In this document: positions 1-7,320 of the stretch, piece after piece | Layout: each line of letters starts with the position of its first letter | Numbering within the stretch: position 1 is the first letter of the stretch | Program-made: the position numbers and the translations under genes | NCBI GenBank assembly: GCA_029067025.1 | Contig: JAIEFH010000041.1 | Span: 1-47,657 of the forward strand | Origin: Oscillospiraceae bacterium | Lineage (GTDB): Bacteria > Bacillota > Clostridia > Oscillospirales > Oscillospiraceae | DNA length: 47,657 nucleotides | Reading direction: 5' to 3' | Notes under the pieces: model-generated | What the model was told of the DNA's origin: nothing | Seen by the model: only the letters and a program-made list of their open reading frames with translations | The model's database searches: none

Positions 1-96
1 GTCCAGCAGATTGACCCCCATGGTAATGGTGCGCACGTCCAGATGCTGGTGGTCGATCATCTGGATGGTCTGCAAAATGTCGTTGGTGTTTATCAT
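1..96 (-). CDS. DUF711/PFL-family protein, N-terminal fragment (runs off window)
   Basis: Only the first 32 codons lie in the window. The peptide begins MINTNDILQTIQMI and continues with DVRTITMGVNLLD, which I recognise as the start of the UPF0210/DUF711 (PFL) family, cytosolic proteins of uncertain function in Firmicutes. The ATG at 96-94 follows the ACT-domain gene by 10 nt, with a GAGGG-type ribosome binding site inside the end of that gene. The ACT-DUF711 pair is a familiar neighbourhood in Clostridia, which supports the call. The function is not established and I do not infer one. Confidence 0.8.
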   Translation of the reverse strand, partial: MINTNDILQTIQMIDHQHLDVRTITMGVNLLD

Positions 97-106
97 GGCT
101 CAGCCC

Positions 107-376
107 TCAGATTCGGTGCATGGCATTGAAGATGTCCTCACGCTGGATGCGGATGTCCAGGTTCCGCTCCTTGCCCGCTTCCGCCAGATCCTCCCGCAGG
201 CGGGCGAAGGGCACCGTGGCCTGGGACGCGTCCACCAGCATAATCATGGTAAAATACTCCTGGAGGACGGTCTGGCTGATGTCCAGCACGTTGACGTTCT
301 TCTCACTGAGCAGGGCGCACACGGCGGCGATGATGCCCACCTGGTCCTTCCCGATGACGGTGACGATGGCTTTCAT
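107..376 (-). CDS. ACT domain-containing protein (UPF0237 type)
   Basis: This 89-residue protein is a single ACT fold. It starts MKAIVTVIGKDQVGIIAAV, the hydrophobic first strand and Gly-rich turn typical of the GcvR/UPF0237 group of ligand-binding regulators, and its length matches those stand-alone proteins. The start is preceded by GGGAGGA with about 7 nt spacing. It lies 16 nt downstream of the acetyltransferase gene and 10 nt upstream of the DUF711 gene, so it is probably co-transcribed with both. Known ACT domains bind amino acids or other small ligands. Whether this one regulates its DUF711 partner is inference from the pairing. Confidence 0.88.
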   Translation of the reverse strand: MKAIVTVIGKDQVGIIAAVCALLSEKNVNVLDISQTVLQEYFTMIMLVDASQATVPFARLREDLAEAGKERNLDIRIQREDIFNAMHRI

Positions 377-392
377 AGGGGTTCCTCCCGTT

Positions 393-878
393 CTACAGTT
401 TTAACTCATACAGCAGCATGACGGGCCTGCCGTTGCGTTCGATGGTCTTGACGATCTCAAATCCGGCGGACAGGTAGATGTCCCGCACCACAAATTCCTC
501 CGCCCCGGTGTCCAGCCGAATGAAGCGCACGCCCCGGCGGGCGCACTCCCCCTTGACGGCCTCCACCACCCGGGCGGCCATGCCCCGGTGGGCAAACTTC
601 CGCCGGACGCACAGCTTGTGGAGGTAAGCGGCCTCAAATGGGGGCGCCTCCGGCCACCACTCCCGGTCGCTCCACTGGAGGATGAAGGCGCAGGCCTCCT
701 CCCCGTCCACCGTGCCCACATAGAAATTCGACCGCCCGGCCTCAACCGTGAGCAGCTCCTCCGGCGTGAGCCACTCGTCCGGCCACACCCGCAGCCCCCG
801 GCTCCGGCCCCAGGCGGCCACCTCCCGCATGATCTCTATGGCCCGCTCGGGGCAGTTTGGAATCAGCGTCAGCCCCAT
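393..878 (-). CDS. GNAT family N-acetyltransferase
   Basis: This is a 161-residue cytosolic acetyltransferase. The acetyl-CoA binding motif A is visible around residues 88-103 as LCVRRKFAHRGMAARVVEA, matching the R/Q-x-x-G-x-G/A pattern of the GNAT fold, followed by a helix. A segment with FIRLDTGAEE and IYLSAGFEIV matches the usual motif B region. The substrate cannot be told from sequence. The ATG at 878 lies 3 nt past the stop of the HD-domain gene, so it is probably translated by coupling or from a weak site. It forms one operon with that gene, the ACT protein and the DUF711 protein. Confidence 0.85.
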   Translation of the reverse strand: MGLTLIPNCPERAIEIMREVAAWGRSRGLRVWPDEWLTPEELLTVEAGRSNFYVGTVDGEEACAFILQWSDREWWPEAPPFEAAYLHKLCVRRKFAHRGMAARVVEAVKGECARRGVRFIRLDTGAEEFVVRDIYLSAGFEIVKTIERNGRPVMLLYELKL

Positions 879-881
879 GGC

Positions 882-1457
882 CTACCCAAGATCGTCCAGG
901 GTGAGCTGGAACGCCCCACCCATCCGCTCCAGGAACCAGTCCACTTCCTCCATGTTCATGGAACGCAGGGCGGCCATGGTCTCGTCCTCGGCGCGGCCAA
1001 ACTCGGTGCTGCCCGCCTTGCGCTCCTCCACGCACTTGAGCCACGCCGCCAGCTTGTCCGCCGCCTTCACATAGCGCTTGACGGTCTTGTCGCTCTCCCG
1101 CACCAGCGGCTCGTAGGCGGGGGCCAGCTCGGGGGGCAGCATGGACAGCAGCTTGTCCTGGGCCACCGCCTCCACCTGGCGGTAGGCGGTCTTGATGTCT
1201 GGGTTGTAGTACTTGATGGGGGTGGGCATATCGCCGGTGATGATCTCCGGCGCGTCGTGGAATAACGCCGCCACGGCGGCCTTGTCCGGGTCGATCTCTT
1301 TCTGGAACACGTCCCGGCCGATGACCGCCAGGGCGTGGGCCAGCACCGCCACCTCGTAGGAATGCTCCTCCACGTTCTCGGTTCGGGTGTTGCGCATCAG
1401 CGCCCAGCGGGCAATGTAGCGCATTCGGAAGATGTAGGCAAAGAAACTGTAGTTCAT
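882..1457 (-). CDS. YfbR-like HD-domain 5'-deoxynucleotidase
   Basis: This 191-residue protein starts MNYSFFAYIFRMRYIARW. It carries the family block RNTRTENVEEHSYEVAVLAHAL, in which the first His of the HD metal site sits, then FHDAPEIITGDMPTPIKYYN, the HD signature. Members dephosphorylate deoxynucleoside 5'-monophosphates with a divalent metal. I chose the start at 1457 because family members begin here. The open frame continues upstream to a TTG at 1577, but that part would overlap the tetR promoter. It is the first gene of the four-gene minus-strand operon ending in DUF711. Confidence 0.87.
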   Translation of the reverse strand: MNYSFFAYIFRMRYIARWALMRNTRTENVEEHSYEVAVLAHALAVIGRDVFQKEIDPDKAAVAALFHDAPEIITGDMPTPIKYYNPDIKTAYRQVEAVAQDKLLSMLPPELAPAYEPLVRESDKTVKRYVKAADKLAAWLKCVEERKAGSTEFGRAEDETMAALRSMNMEEVDWFLERMGGAFQLTLDDLG

Positions 1458-1539
1458 ACGCGGGGCCGCCTTTCTATATCTGCCCCGGTATTTTATCATG
1501 GCGAGAGGAAAATGTACAGCAAAAATCACGAGAACTGAA

Positions 1540-1568
1540 TTGACAAAACCGTTTACAGACGCTATAAT
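1540..1568 (+). promoter_or_regulatory. Consensus sigma-70/sigma-A promoter of the tetR operon
   Basis: TTGACA at 1540-1545 and TATAAT at 1563-1568 are separated by exactly 17 nt, a perfect match to the housekeeping consensus. It would drive the TetR, flavodoxin and FMN_bind genes. The -10 box runs directly into a palindrome, so repressor binding would block the promoter. Confidence 0.85.
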
Positions 1569-1587
1569 TAAACTCAAAGTTTAATTA
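1565..1587. promoter_or_regulatory. Palindromic operator, probably for the adjacent TetR protein
   Basis: Half-site TAATTAAACT at 1565-1574, spacer CAA at 1575-1577, then the exact reverse complement of the half-site at 1578-1587. It overlaps the last bases of the -10 box. Length, symmetry and position fit TetR autoregulation. Binding is inferred. Confidence 0.75.
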
Positions 1588-1603
1588 AATTATGGAGGAA
1601 GAA

Positions 1604-2251
1604 ATGGGACGAAGGAAAAAAGAGCCTAGAAGTGTACACAGAGAAAAAATTGCGGCAGCTGCGTCCACATTGTTTATGGAAAAAGGCATAGCCGCAACAT
1701 CCATGGACGATGTTGCCAAAGCAGCCGGATATAGCAAGGCAACCTTGTATGTGTACTTTGAAAACAAAGAAGAAATTGTTGGTATTTTAGTGCTGAATAG
1801 CATGAAAAAGCTTTACGATTATATAGCTTCTGCGTTGGCACAGTCTGAAACAACAAAAGATAGGTATGATTCTATTTGCCGTGGGTTAATTCAGTATCAA
1901 GAGGAGTTCCCTTTTTACTTCAAAATGGTATTGGATAAGATCAATATTGATTTTGAAAGCCAGGCTTATCTGCCAGAAGAAAAAGAAACTTATCAAATAG
2001 GTGAGGCAATAAACGAGAAGATAAAAGAGTTTATTATATCCGGAATAGAGAAAGGCGATCTGCGCACTAATCTAGAAATTACGCCAACTATCTATCATTT
2101 TTGGGGGATGTTGTCTGGGATTATTCTGCTTGCCGCAAACAAAGAGGAATATATCAAAAAGACAACGGGATCATCAAAAATCCAATTTTTAGACCAAGGT
2201 TTTCAGATGTTATATCGTTCTATTACGCGCAGAGGGAATGGTTATGAGTAA
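1604..2251 (+). CDS. TetR/AcrR family transcriptional regulator
   Basis: The N-terminal helix-turn-helix is clear: AAASTLFMEKGIAATSMDDVAK followed by YSKATLYVYFENKEEIV, the classic TetR recognition region. The C-terminal part is a variable ligand-binding domain and the effector is unknown. I prefer the ATG at 1604 (215 residues) because GGAGG at 1594-1598 sits 5 nt before it. An earlier in-frame ATG at 1592 overlaps that site. It overlaps the next gene by a few bases and heads a three-gene operon with a consensus promoter and operator. The codons are much more AT-rich than the flanking genes, which suggests recent acquisition. Confidence 0.9.
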   Translation: MGRRKKEPRSVHREKIAAAASTLFMEKGIAATSMDDVAKAAGYSKATLYVYFENKEEIVGILVLNSMKKLYDYIASALAQSETTKDRYDSICRGLIQYQEEFPFYFKMVLDKINIDFESQAYLPEEKETYQIGEAINEKIKEFIISGIEKGDLRTNLEITPTIYHFWGMLSGIILLAANKEEYIKKTTGSSKIQFLDQGFQMLYRSITRRGNGYE

Positions 2252-2813
2252 GAAGAGTATACTTGCTATTTTAGGAAGTCCCCATGTAAACGGAATGACC
2301 GCAGCTATGTTAGATTGTGCAATTTGTGAAGCGGAAAGAAAAGGCTATACAGTGACCAAAATCAATTTATACGAAAAAAATCTTTTCTACTGTAAAGGCT
2401 GCAGGGCTTGTATGAAAACGCAGACCTGTATTCTAAAAGATGATATACAGGAAATTGCAGATTTTATCCATAAATGTCAAGTCGTTATTCTTGCCGCTCC
2501 TGTCTACTGGGCAAATGTTCCTGCCCCGGTTAAAAACCTATTTGACCGATTATTAGGAACGGCTACGGAAGAAACAAGTACCTTTCCTAAACCACATCTG
2601 CAAGGCAAGAAATATTTGCTTTTGACTTCTTGCAATACCCCTGCTCCCTTTTCGTGGATATTGGGACAAAGCAGAGGTGCAATCCGCAATATGAATGAAT
2701 TTTTCAAGACAGCGGGTATGAAGCCAATGGGAAAAGTTGTATGCGCGGGCGCGGCAAATAAAAAGGAACTGCCAAAGCAGATAGTCAGAAAGATTGAGAG
2801 GCGTCTGAAATGA
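2244..2813 (+). CDS. NAD(P)H-dependent FMN reductase / flavodoxin-fold oxidoreductase
   Basis: This protein has about 189 residues. LAILGSPHVNGMTAAML near the start is the FMN-phosphate binding loop of NADPH-dependent FMN reductases, and AAPVYWANVPAPVKNLFDR is the second flavin-contact segment. A CKGCRACMKTQTC cluster around residues 52-64 is common in the iron-sulphur-flavoprotein-like branch. AGAGGG at 2231-2236 favours the ATG at 2244 over the one at 2238. The gene overlaps the end of tetR and the start of the FMN_bind gene, so the three form one coupled operon. It probably supplies reduced flavin or reduces an electrophile sensed by TetR; that role is inference. Confidence 0.87.
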   Translation: MSKKSILAILGSPHVNGMTAAMLDCAICEAERKGYTVTKINLYEKNLFYCKGCRACMKTQTCILKDDIQEIADFIHKCQVVILAAPVYWANVPAPVKNLFDRLLGTATEETSTFPKPHLQGKKYLLLTSCNTPAPFSWILGQSRGAIRNMNEFFKTAGMKPMGKVVCAGAANKKELPKQIVRKIERRLK

Positions 2814-3214
2814 AAGTATTGCGAAAAAGAATCATTTTGTCTATTATTATCGTCACTTTTATTTTTGGTCTAATTGTGGGAACAGTTTACCTAAAAAATG
2901 TTGCAGATTATAAAAAGGCTGTAAAAGAAACCACTTTTGACGAAATAAATATTTCTGATGTTTCCGACGGAATTTATATTGGGGAATATGATGTGAATTT
3001 TATATATGCTAAAGTGGAAGTCACAGTGCAAAATGGAAAAATCATAGATATTAGTATTTTGGAACATAAGCATGAGCGCGGAAAAGCCGCAGAAGCCATA
3101 ATTGACGAAATCGTTGACGAACAAAGAATTGATGTTGACGCAATATCCGGTGCAACAAATTCAAGCACCGTCATAAAGAAAGCAGTTGAAAATGCTCTGA
3201 AAAGAGGATCATAA
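2810..3214 (+). CDS. Membrane-anchored FMN-binding (FMN_bind) domain protein
   Basis: This 134-residue protein has one N-terminal membrane anchor (about residues 8-28, ILSIIIVTFIFGLIVGTVYL) and an extracytoplasmic FMN_bind domain. DGIYIGEYDV opens the domain. Near the C-terminus SGATNSSTVIKKAVENAL contains the SGAT-S motif, where FMN is attached covalently through a threonine phosphoester in flavinylated members. Its ATG overlaps the stop of the reductase gene (ATGA). Pairing with a cytosolic flavin reductase suggests an electron path across the membrane, but no Ftb or Apb flavin transferase gene lies nearby. Confidence 0.85.
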   Translation: MKVLRKRIILSIIIVTFIFGLIVGTVYLKNVADYKKAVKETTFDEINISDVSDGIYIGEYDVNFIYAKVEVTVQNGKIIDISILEHKHERGKAAEAIIDEIVDEQRIDVDAISGATNSSTVIKKAVENALKRGS

Positions 3215-3219
3215 AAAAT

Positions 3220-3276
3220 CTAATAAAAGGATAACAAGTCTTTACATGGCGGCTTAGAGACCAGGGCTTCTGACAT
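3220..3276 (-). other. Short ORF with strong ribosome binding site, possible truncated gene start
   Basis: AGGAGGG at 3289-3283 precedes an ATG at 3276 with good spacing. The frame reads MSEALVSKPPCKDLLSFY and stops at 3220, just inside the AT-rich tetR island. It may be the beginning of a resident gene cut when the island arrived, or a real 18-residue peptide. I do not recognise it. Confidence 0.3.
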
Positions 3277-3398
3277 AAGAATCCCTCCTAAAATATGGCG
3301 TCAATCGTCTCCGTGTTTTCATCGGCGCAACGATTGGTTTCCTATTCCATTTTGGGGCATCCGCCCCCCAGCGGGGCAAGCGCGGGGCCGGATAGCGG

Positions 3399-3427
3399 TT
3401 GCCTTTCCACCCGTAACGTGGTATAAT
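3399..3427 (+). promoter_or_regulatory. Promoter of mtaB
   Basis: TTGCCT at 3399-3404 and TATAAT at 3422-3427 with a 17 nt spacer, about 30 nt before the mtaB start. Confidence 0.7.
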
Positions 3428-3459
3428 GGCGGGAACTCATTAATTAAGGGGGGCCCGCC

Positions 3460-4803
3460 GTGGACATCGCCATCTACACCCTGGGCTGCAAGGTGAACCA
3501 GTACGAGACCCAGGCCATGGAGCGGGAGCTGCTCCGCCGGGGCCACACCCTGGCGGACTTTGACGGCCCGGCGGACGCCTACATTGTCAACACCTGCACC
3601 GTCACCGCCGTCAGCGACAAGAAATGCCGCAACATCATCCGACGGGCCCGGAAAGGCGCCCCGGAGGCGGTGGTGGCGGTATGCGGCTGCTACGCCCAGA
3701 CCGACCCTGACGCGGTGGCGGCCCTGGGGGTGGACCTGGTGTCCGGTTCGGCGGGGCGGATGGACTTCCTGGACAGGCTGGAGGAACTGCTCCAAACCAA
3801 GGGAGGGCAAGTAATTACCGTTGACAGCGCCCTGGCCCGAAGGGAGTTCGAGCGCCTCCCCGCCGGGGGAGCGGCGGGCCGCACCCGCGCCATGCTGAAG
3901 GTGGAGGACGGCTGCGTCAACTTCTGCTCCTACTGCATTATCCCCTACGCCCGTGGGCCGGTGCGCTCCCTGCCCCTGGACGAGGCGGCGGAGCAGGCCC
4001 GCGCCCTGGCCCGGGAGGGCTACCGGGAGGTGGTGCTCACCGGCATTGAGATCTCCTCCTGGGGGCACGACCTCAAAAACGGTCTGACCCTGATCGACCT
4101 CATCGAGGCAGTGTGCGCTGCCGCACCCGGGCTGCGGGTGCGCCTGGGTTCCTTAGAGCCCAGAACGGTGACAGAGGAGTTCTGCCGCCGCGCCGCCGCC
4201 CTGCCCAATCTTTGCCCCCACTTTCACCTGTCCCTCCAGTCCGGGTGCGACACCACCCTGGCCCGGATGAACCGGAAATATGATACCGCACGGTATTATG
4301 AAAGCGTAAAATTACTAAGGGAATACTTCCCAGACCCAGGGATCACCACCGACCTCATCACCGGCTTCCCCGGTGAGACAGAGGAGGAGTTCGCCCAGAC
4401 GCTGGCGTTTCTCGAGCAATGCGCCTTTACCGCCATGCACGTGTTCCCCTACTCCCGCCGCCCTGGCACCCCCGCCGACACCATGCCGGATCAGGTGTCC
4501 AAAGAGGAGAAGGAGGCCCGGGCCCGCCGGGCTATTTCCCTGGCAGGCGAGCTGGAGCGCCGATGGCTGAGCAGCCAAGTGGGCCGTACCCTCCCGGTGC
4601 TGTTTGAGGAGGAAAAGGACGGCCTGTGGCAGGGCCACGCCCCCAATTATGCCCTGGTGCGGGCGCAAGGAGAATCCCTTCACAATGCGCTGGCCAACGT
4701 GAAAATCACCGGCGTGGAGGAGGATGCGCTGATCGGCGCTCTGGCCGGCGGCAAAGAACAACCCTTGCGCTCCATGCCGGATTGTGGTAAAGTAAAAGAC
4801 TGA
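3460..4803 (+). CDS. mtaB: tRNA t6A37 methylthiotransferase MtaB
   Basis: This is a 447-residue radical-SAM methylthiotransferase that converts t6A37 of tRNAs decoding ANN codons to ms2t6A. The order is an N-terminal UPF0004 domain (YTLGCKVNQYETQ, NTCTVT, CGCYAQ, supplying the auxiliary cluster cysteines), a radical SAM domain with CVNFCSYCIIPYARGPVRS containing CxxxCxxC, and a C-terminal TRAM region. The TLGCKVNQ start and the overall length distinguish MtaB from MiaB and RimO. The start codon is GTG at 3460, preceded by AAGGGGGG at 3447-3453, and a good promoter lies upstream. GC content is high, like the core genome. Confidence 0.95.
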   Translation: MDIAIYTLGCKVNQYETQAMERELLRRGHTLADFDGPADAYIVNTCTVTAVSDKKCRNIIRRARKGAPEAVVAVCGCYAQTDPDAVAALGVDLVSGSAGRMDFLDRLEELLQTKGGQVITVDSALARREFERLPAGGAAGRTRAMLKVEDGCVNFCSYCIIPYARGPVRSLPLDEAAEQARALAREGYREVVLTGIEISSWGHDLKNGLTLIDLIEAVCAAAPGLRVRLGSLEPRTVTEEFCRRAAALPNLCPHFHLSLQSGCDTTLARMNRKYDTARYYESVKLLREYFPDPGITTDLITGFPGETEEEFAQTLAFLEQCAFTAMHVFPYSRRPGTPADTMPDQVSKEEKEARARRAISLAGELERRWLSSQVGRTLPVLFEEEKDGLWQGHAPNYALVRAQGESLHNALANVKITGVEEDALIGALAGGKEQPLRSMPDCGKVKD

Positions 4804-4846
4804 ACCTGTCTAATTGACTTGATACACAGAGAACGGAGGTGGGCGT

Positions 4847-5689
4847 ATGCCCCCTGTCATACTCACCGGCGTGCTTTCAGGGGATGCCGCGGAAGGGCTG
4901 TTGGAGAATATCAGCAAGCTCACCGCCAACAAGGTATTCGGCGCGGTCATCGCGGCGGTGGTCTGCCTGGTGGTCATCAAAATACTCACCAAAGTGACGG
5001 CCCGAGCCTTGAGCCGCTCCAAGCTGGACACGCCCCTCCAAACCCTGCTGCGCAACCTGCTGAAAGGCGTGCTTTGGTTCATCACGGTCATCATCGTGCT
5101 GGGCTGTCTGGACATTGAGGTCACCTCCCTGGTGGCGGTGCTGTCCGTGGTGGGCCTCGCCTTCTCGCTGGCACTGCAAAACTTCCTCTCCAACATTGCG
5201 GGCGGGATGCAGCTGCTGGCCTCCCATCCCTTCAAGCTGGGGGATTTCGTGGACGCCGGGGGCTGCTCCGGCACGGTGACGGAGATCGGGATGTTCTACA
5301 CCAAGCTTACCACCCCGGACAACAAGCTGGTGCAGCTTCCCAACAGCACCATTGTGTCCGCCAACATCATCAACTACTCCGCCCAGCCCACCCGCCGGGT
5401 GGAGCTGAAGGTGTCCGCCAGCTACGACGCGCCCACCGATCAGGTCATTGCCTTGCTGAAGGGGATGGCGGTGGATCACCCGCTGGCGCTGGCCGAGCCG
5501 GAGCCTGCCGTCCACGTGGACAGCTACGGCGACAACGCCATCGGATACGTCATGCGGGTGTGGTGTGCCAACGCCGACTATTGGACGGTGTACTTTGACC
5601 TGATGGACGGCATGAAGTCCGCCTTCGACCAAGCGGGCATTGAGATGACCTATCCCCATCTCAACGTACATATGATAAGGTCAGAATGA
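4847..5689 (+). CDS. Small-conductance mechanosensitive channel, MscS family
   Basis: This 280-residue inner-membrane channel would release solutes on hypo-osmotic shock. Three membrane spans are visible: about residues 24-45, 68-86 and 90-115. The third is Gly/Ala-rich (VVGLAFSLALQNFLSNIAGG), the pore helix of the family. It is followed by the beta domain with PFKLGDFVDAGGCSGTVTEIG and NKLVQLPNSTI, then the alpha/beta C-terminal cage domain. GGAGG at 4835-4839 sets the start. It follows mtaB by 43 nt and may be co-transcribed with it. It is a minimal MscS without extra N-terminal helices. Confidence 0.92.
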   Translation: MPPVILTGVLSGDAAEGLLENISKLTANKVFGAVIAAVVCLVVIKILTKVTARALSRSKLDTPLQTLLRNLLKGVLWFITVIIVLGCLDIEVTSLVAVLSVVGLAFSLALQNFLSNIAGGMQLLASHPFKLGDFVDAGGCSGTVTEIGMFYTKLTTPDNKLVQLPNSTIVSANIINYSAQPTRRVELKVSASYDAPTDQVIALLKGMAVDHPLALAEPEPAVHVDSYGDNAIGYVMRVWCANADYWTVYFDLMDGMKSAFDQAGIEMTYPHLNVHMIRSE

Positions 5690-5772
5690 TCGTGGTCCCA
5701 ACGCCTTCGGGCGAGAAGGATAAAAAGGAGGGGGAAACCCTTCCGAAAAAGAGATTTAAGGAGGAAACAAGT

Positions 5773-6387
5773 ATGAATCAATCTTATCCCAATGCGGCCA
5801 GCGGCCTGAAGCTGATGTTCTGGGGCCAAATCCTGTCCATCGTGGGCGCGCTGGTGACCGGCCTGGGCGCTGGCCTGGCTGTTGCCGACGTGATGACCGG
5901 CGGGAACGGCGGCGTGGGCGTCGTGGCGATCCTGGGTCTGCTGGTGGTCATTGCCGCCTCTGTCCTGAACATTTTGGGCCTGTATAAGGCCGGGGATGAC
6001 GACGCGGCCTACCGCAGCGCGCTGATGTTCGCCATCGCCAGTCTGGTGGTCAGCGTGCTGTCCACTTTCCTGAGCGGCATCCCCTTTGTGCCCACCCTGC
6101 TGTCCATCGCCAGCACAGTGCTGAACTTCCTGGTGGTGAACACCGTGTGTGTGACCACCGGCAACCTGCTCCACTCCAAGGGCGCCGACGGCCTGGCCGA
6201 CCGGGGCGCCACCGTGGCCAAGATTTACTTCATCTGCGCCGTCATTTCCGTGGTGTGCACCGTTCTGGGCATCATCCCCATCATCAATATCCTGAGCGGG
6301 CTGGTGTCCGCCATCTCCAGCATCGTATCCCTGGTGGGCTATATCATATACCTCACCTTCCTCAACGGCAGCAGCAACTCGCTGTAA
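5773..6387 (+). CDS. Uncharacterised multi-pass membrane protein
   Basis: This is a 204-residue, highly hydrophobic protein with about five or six membrane segments rich in Val, Leu, Ala and Gly, for example VGVVAILGLLVVIAASVLNILGLY. I recognise no family signature or catalytic motif. I chose the ATG at 5773 because it follows AAGGAGGAAAC; the frame is open further upstream, but that part lacks a ribosome binding site. It sits 83 nt after the MscS gene and ends at an intrinsic terminator. The function is unknown. Confidence 0.75.
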   Translation: MNQSYPNAASGLKLMFWGQILSIVGALVTGLGAGLAVADVMTGGNGGVGVVAILGLLVVIAASVLNILGLYKAGDDDAAYRSALMFAIASLVVSVLSTFLSGIPFVPTLLSIASTVLNFLVVNTVCVTTGNLLHSKGADGLADRGATVAKIYFICAVISVVCTVLGIIPIINILSGLVSAISSIVSLVGYIIYLTFLNGSSNSL

Positions 6388-6399
6388 ACCAGCCCCTGA

Positions 6400-6428
6400 A
6401 AGCCCGGCCGGCAGGCCGGGCTTTTTTT
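6400..6428 (+). terminator. Intrinsic terminator
   Basis: AGCCCGGCC at 6401-6409 pairs with GGCCGGGCT at 6414-6422 around a GGCA loop, and the T run extends to 6428. It ends the membrane-protein transcript. Confidence 0.9.
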
Positions 6429-6431
6429 CGC

Positions 6432-6460
6432 TTCCCTGCGGGGCGGATTTGTGGTATACT
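6432..6460 (+). promoter_or_regulatory. Probable tmk promoter
   Basis: TATACT at 6455-6460 is preceded by TGG, an extended -10, and a weak -35 (TTCCCT, 6432-6437) lies 17 nt upstream. It follows the terminator directly. Confidence 0.5.
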
Positions 6461-6492
6461 GTAAAAAACAGATCAGGATGGAGTGCTGTGAC

Positions 6493-7113
6493 ATGGGAAA
6501 AGGGAAATTCATTGCCCTGGAGGGCATCGACGGCTCGGGCAAGAGCAGCCAGATCGGCCCGCTGGTGAAGCGGCTGGAAGGGCTGGGCGTGCCCTGCCGC
6601 GCCGACCGGGAGCCCACCGCCCGCCCCGTAGGGGTGCTGATCCGTCAGGCCCTCACCGGCCAGACCCCGCTGGATCCCCGGGTCATTGCCGCGCTGTACG
6701 CCGCCGACCGGCTGGATCATCTGGTCAATGAGGAAAATGGACTGCGTTCCGCCATTGACCGGGGAATCACCGTGGTGTCCGACCGGTACTATTTCTCCTC
6801 TTACGCCTACCACAGCGTGGATGTGGATATGGATTGGGTCATCGGGGCAAACTCTCTCAGTGCCCAACTGCTCCGGCCCACCGTCACCGTGTTTCTGGAC
6901 GTATCCGCCGAAGAGGCCATGGCGCGCATCCGCCGCAACCGCGACCACGAGGAGCTGTTTGAACAGGAGGAGCGGCTGCGCCGCACCCGGGAGCTGTATT
7001 TCCGGGCGTTTGAGCGGCTGAAGGACGTGGAAAACGTGGCGGTGGTGGACGGCTCCGGCACACAAGAGCAGGTGGCCCAGCGCATCTGGTCGGCGATCTC
7101 TCCCTATTTTTAA
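6493..7113 (+). CDS. tmk: dTMP kinase
   Basis: This 206-residue cytosolic enzyme phosphorylates dTMP to dTDP. It shows the P-loop GIDGSGKSSQ near the start, the nucleotide-binding EPTARPVG segment, DRYYFSSYAYHSVD with the DR[YH] thymidylate kinase motif, and a basic lid (ARIRRNRDHEE). The length is typical for bacterial Tmk. I placed the start at the ATG at 6493, just before the first beta strand. Two in-frame codons upstream (6451 and 6478) would add residues not found in family members. It stands alone between a terminator and the PTS leader. Confidence 0.93.
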   Translation: MGKGKFIALEGIDGSGKSSQIGPLVKRLEGLGVPCRADREPTARPVGVLIRQALTGQTPLDPRVIAALYAADRLDHLVNEENGLRSAIDRGITVVSDRYYFSSYAYHSVDVDMDWVIGANSLSAQLLRPTVTVFLDVSAEEAMARIRRNRDHEELFEQEERLRRTRELYFRAFERLKDVENVAVVDGSGTQEQVAQRIWSAISPYF

Positions 7114-7228
7114 TAAAACCGCGCCACTATTTTTGGTTAATGTGCACAGTATTTCTGAAAAATTTTTGGCAGTATTTGAGATTTTTATGTACTTTTGCCA
7201 AAAACTCTTTTCAATTTCCAGAAACTGT

Positions 7229-7245
7229 GTTAACATATTGTTAAC
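7229..7245. promoter_or_regulatory. GTTAAC repeat in the PTS leader
   Basis: GTTAAC at 7229-7234 and 7240-7245, separated by ATATT. Because GTTAAC is self-complementary, the pair reads both as a direct and as an inverted repeat. It could be a regulator site or part of the promoter. The function is unproven. Confidence 0.4.
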
Positions 7246-7248
7246 AAA

Positions 7249-7285
7249 GGTTCGATCCTCGGAACCAGCGGGGATCGAACCCTTT
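7249..7285 (+). promoter_or_regulatory. Attenuator-like leader hairpin before the PTS genes
   Basis: GGTTCGATCC at 7249-7258 pairs perfectly with GGATCGAACC at 7272-7281, followed by CTTT. The left arm can instead pair locally, GGTTC at 7249-7253 with GAACC at 7262-7266, which would break the long stem. Two mutually exclusive hairpins before a PTS gene resemble the RAT/terminator arrangement used by BglG/LicT/GlcT antiterminators. The T run is weak, so this is a moderate call. Confidence 0.5.
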
Positions 7286-7320
7286 ATTAACCCCAATCTT
7301 CAAGAGGGAGGAATTGAGTT

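Noticed and set aside
7249..7281. tRNA T-arm-like strings on both strands (GGTTCGATCC / GGATCGAACC)
   Set aside because: They are the two arms of one hairpin; no acceptor, D or anticodon arms can be found around them.
5650..7296. A 548-residue minus-strand open frame across the MscS end, membrane protein gene and tmk
   Set aside because: Low-complexity Gly/His/Gln-rich translation typical of antisense GC-rich DNA; it crosses a terminator and three real genes.
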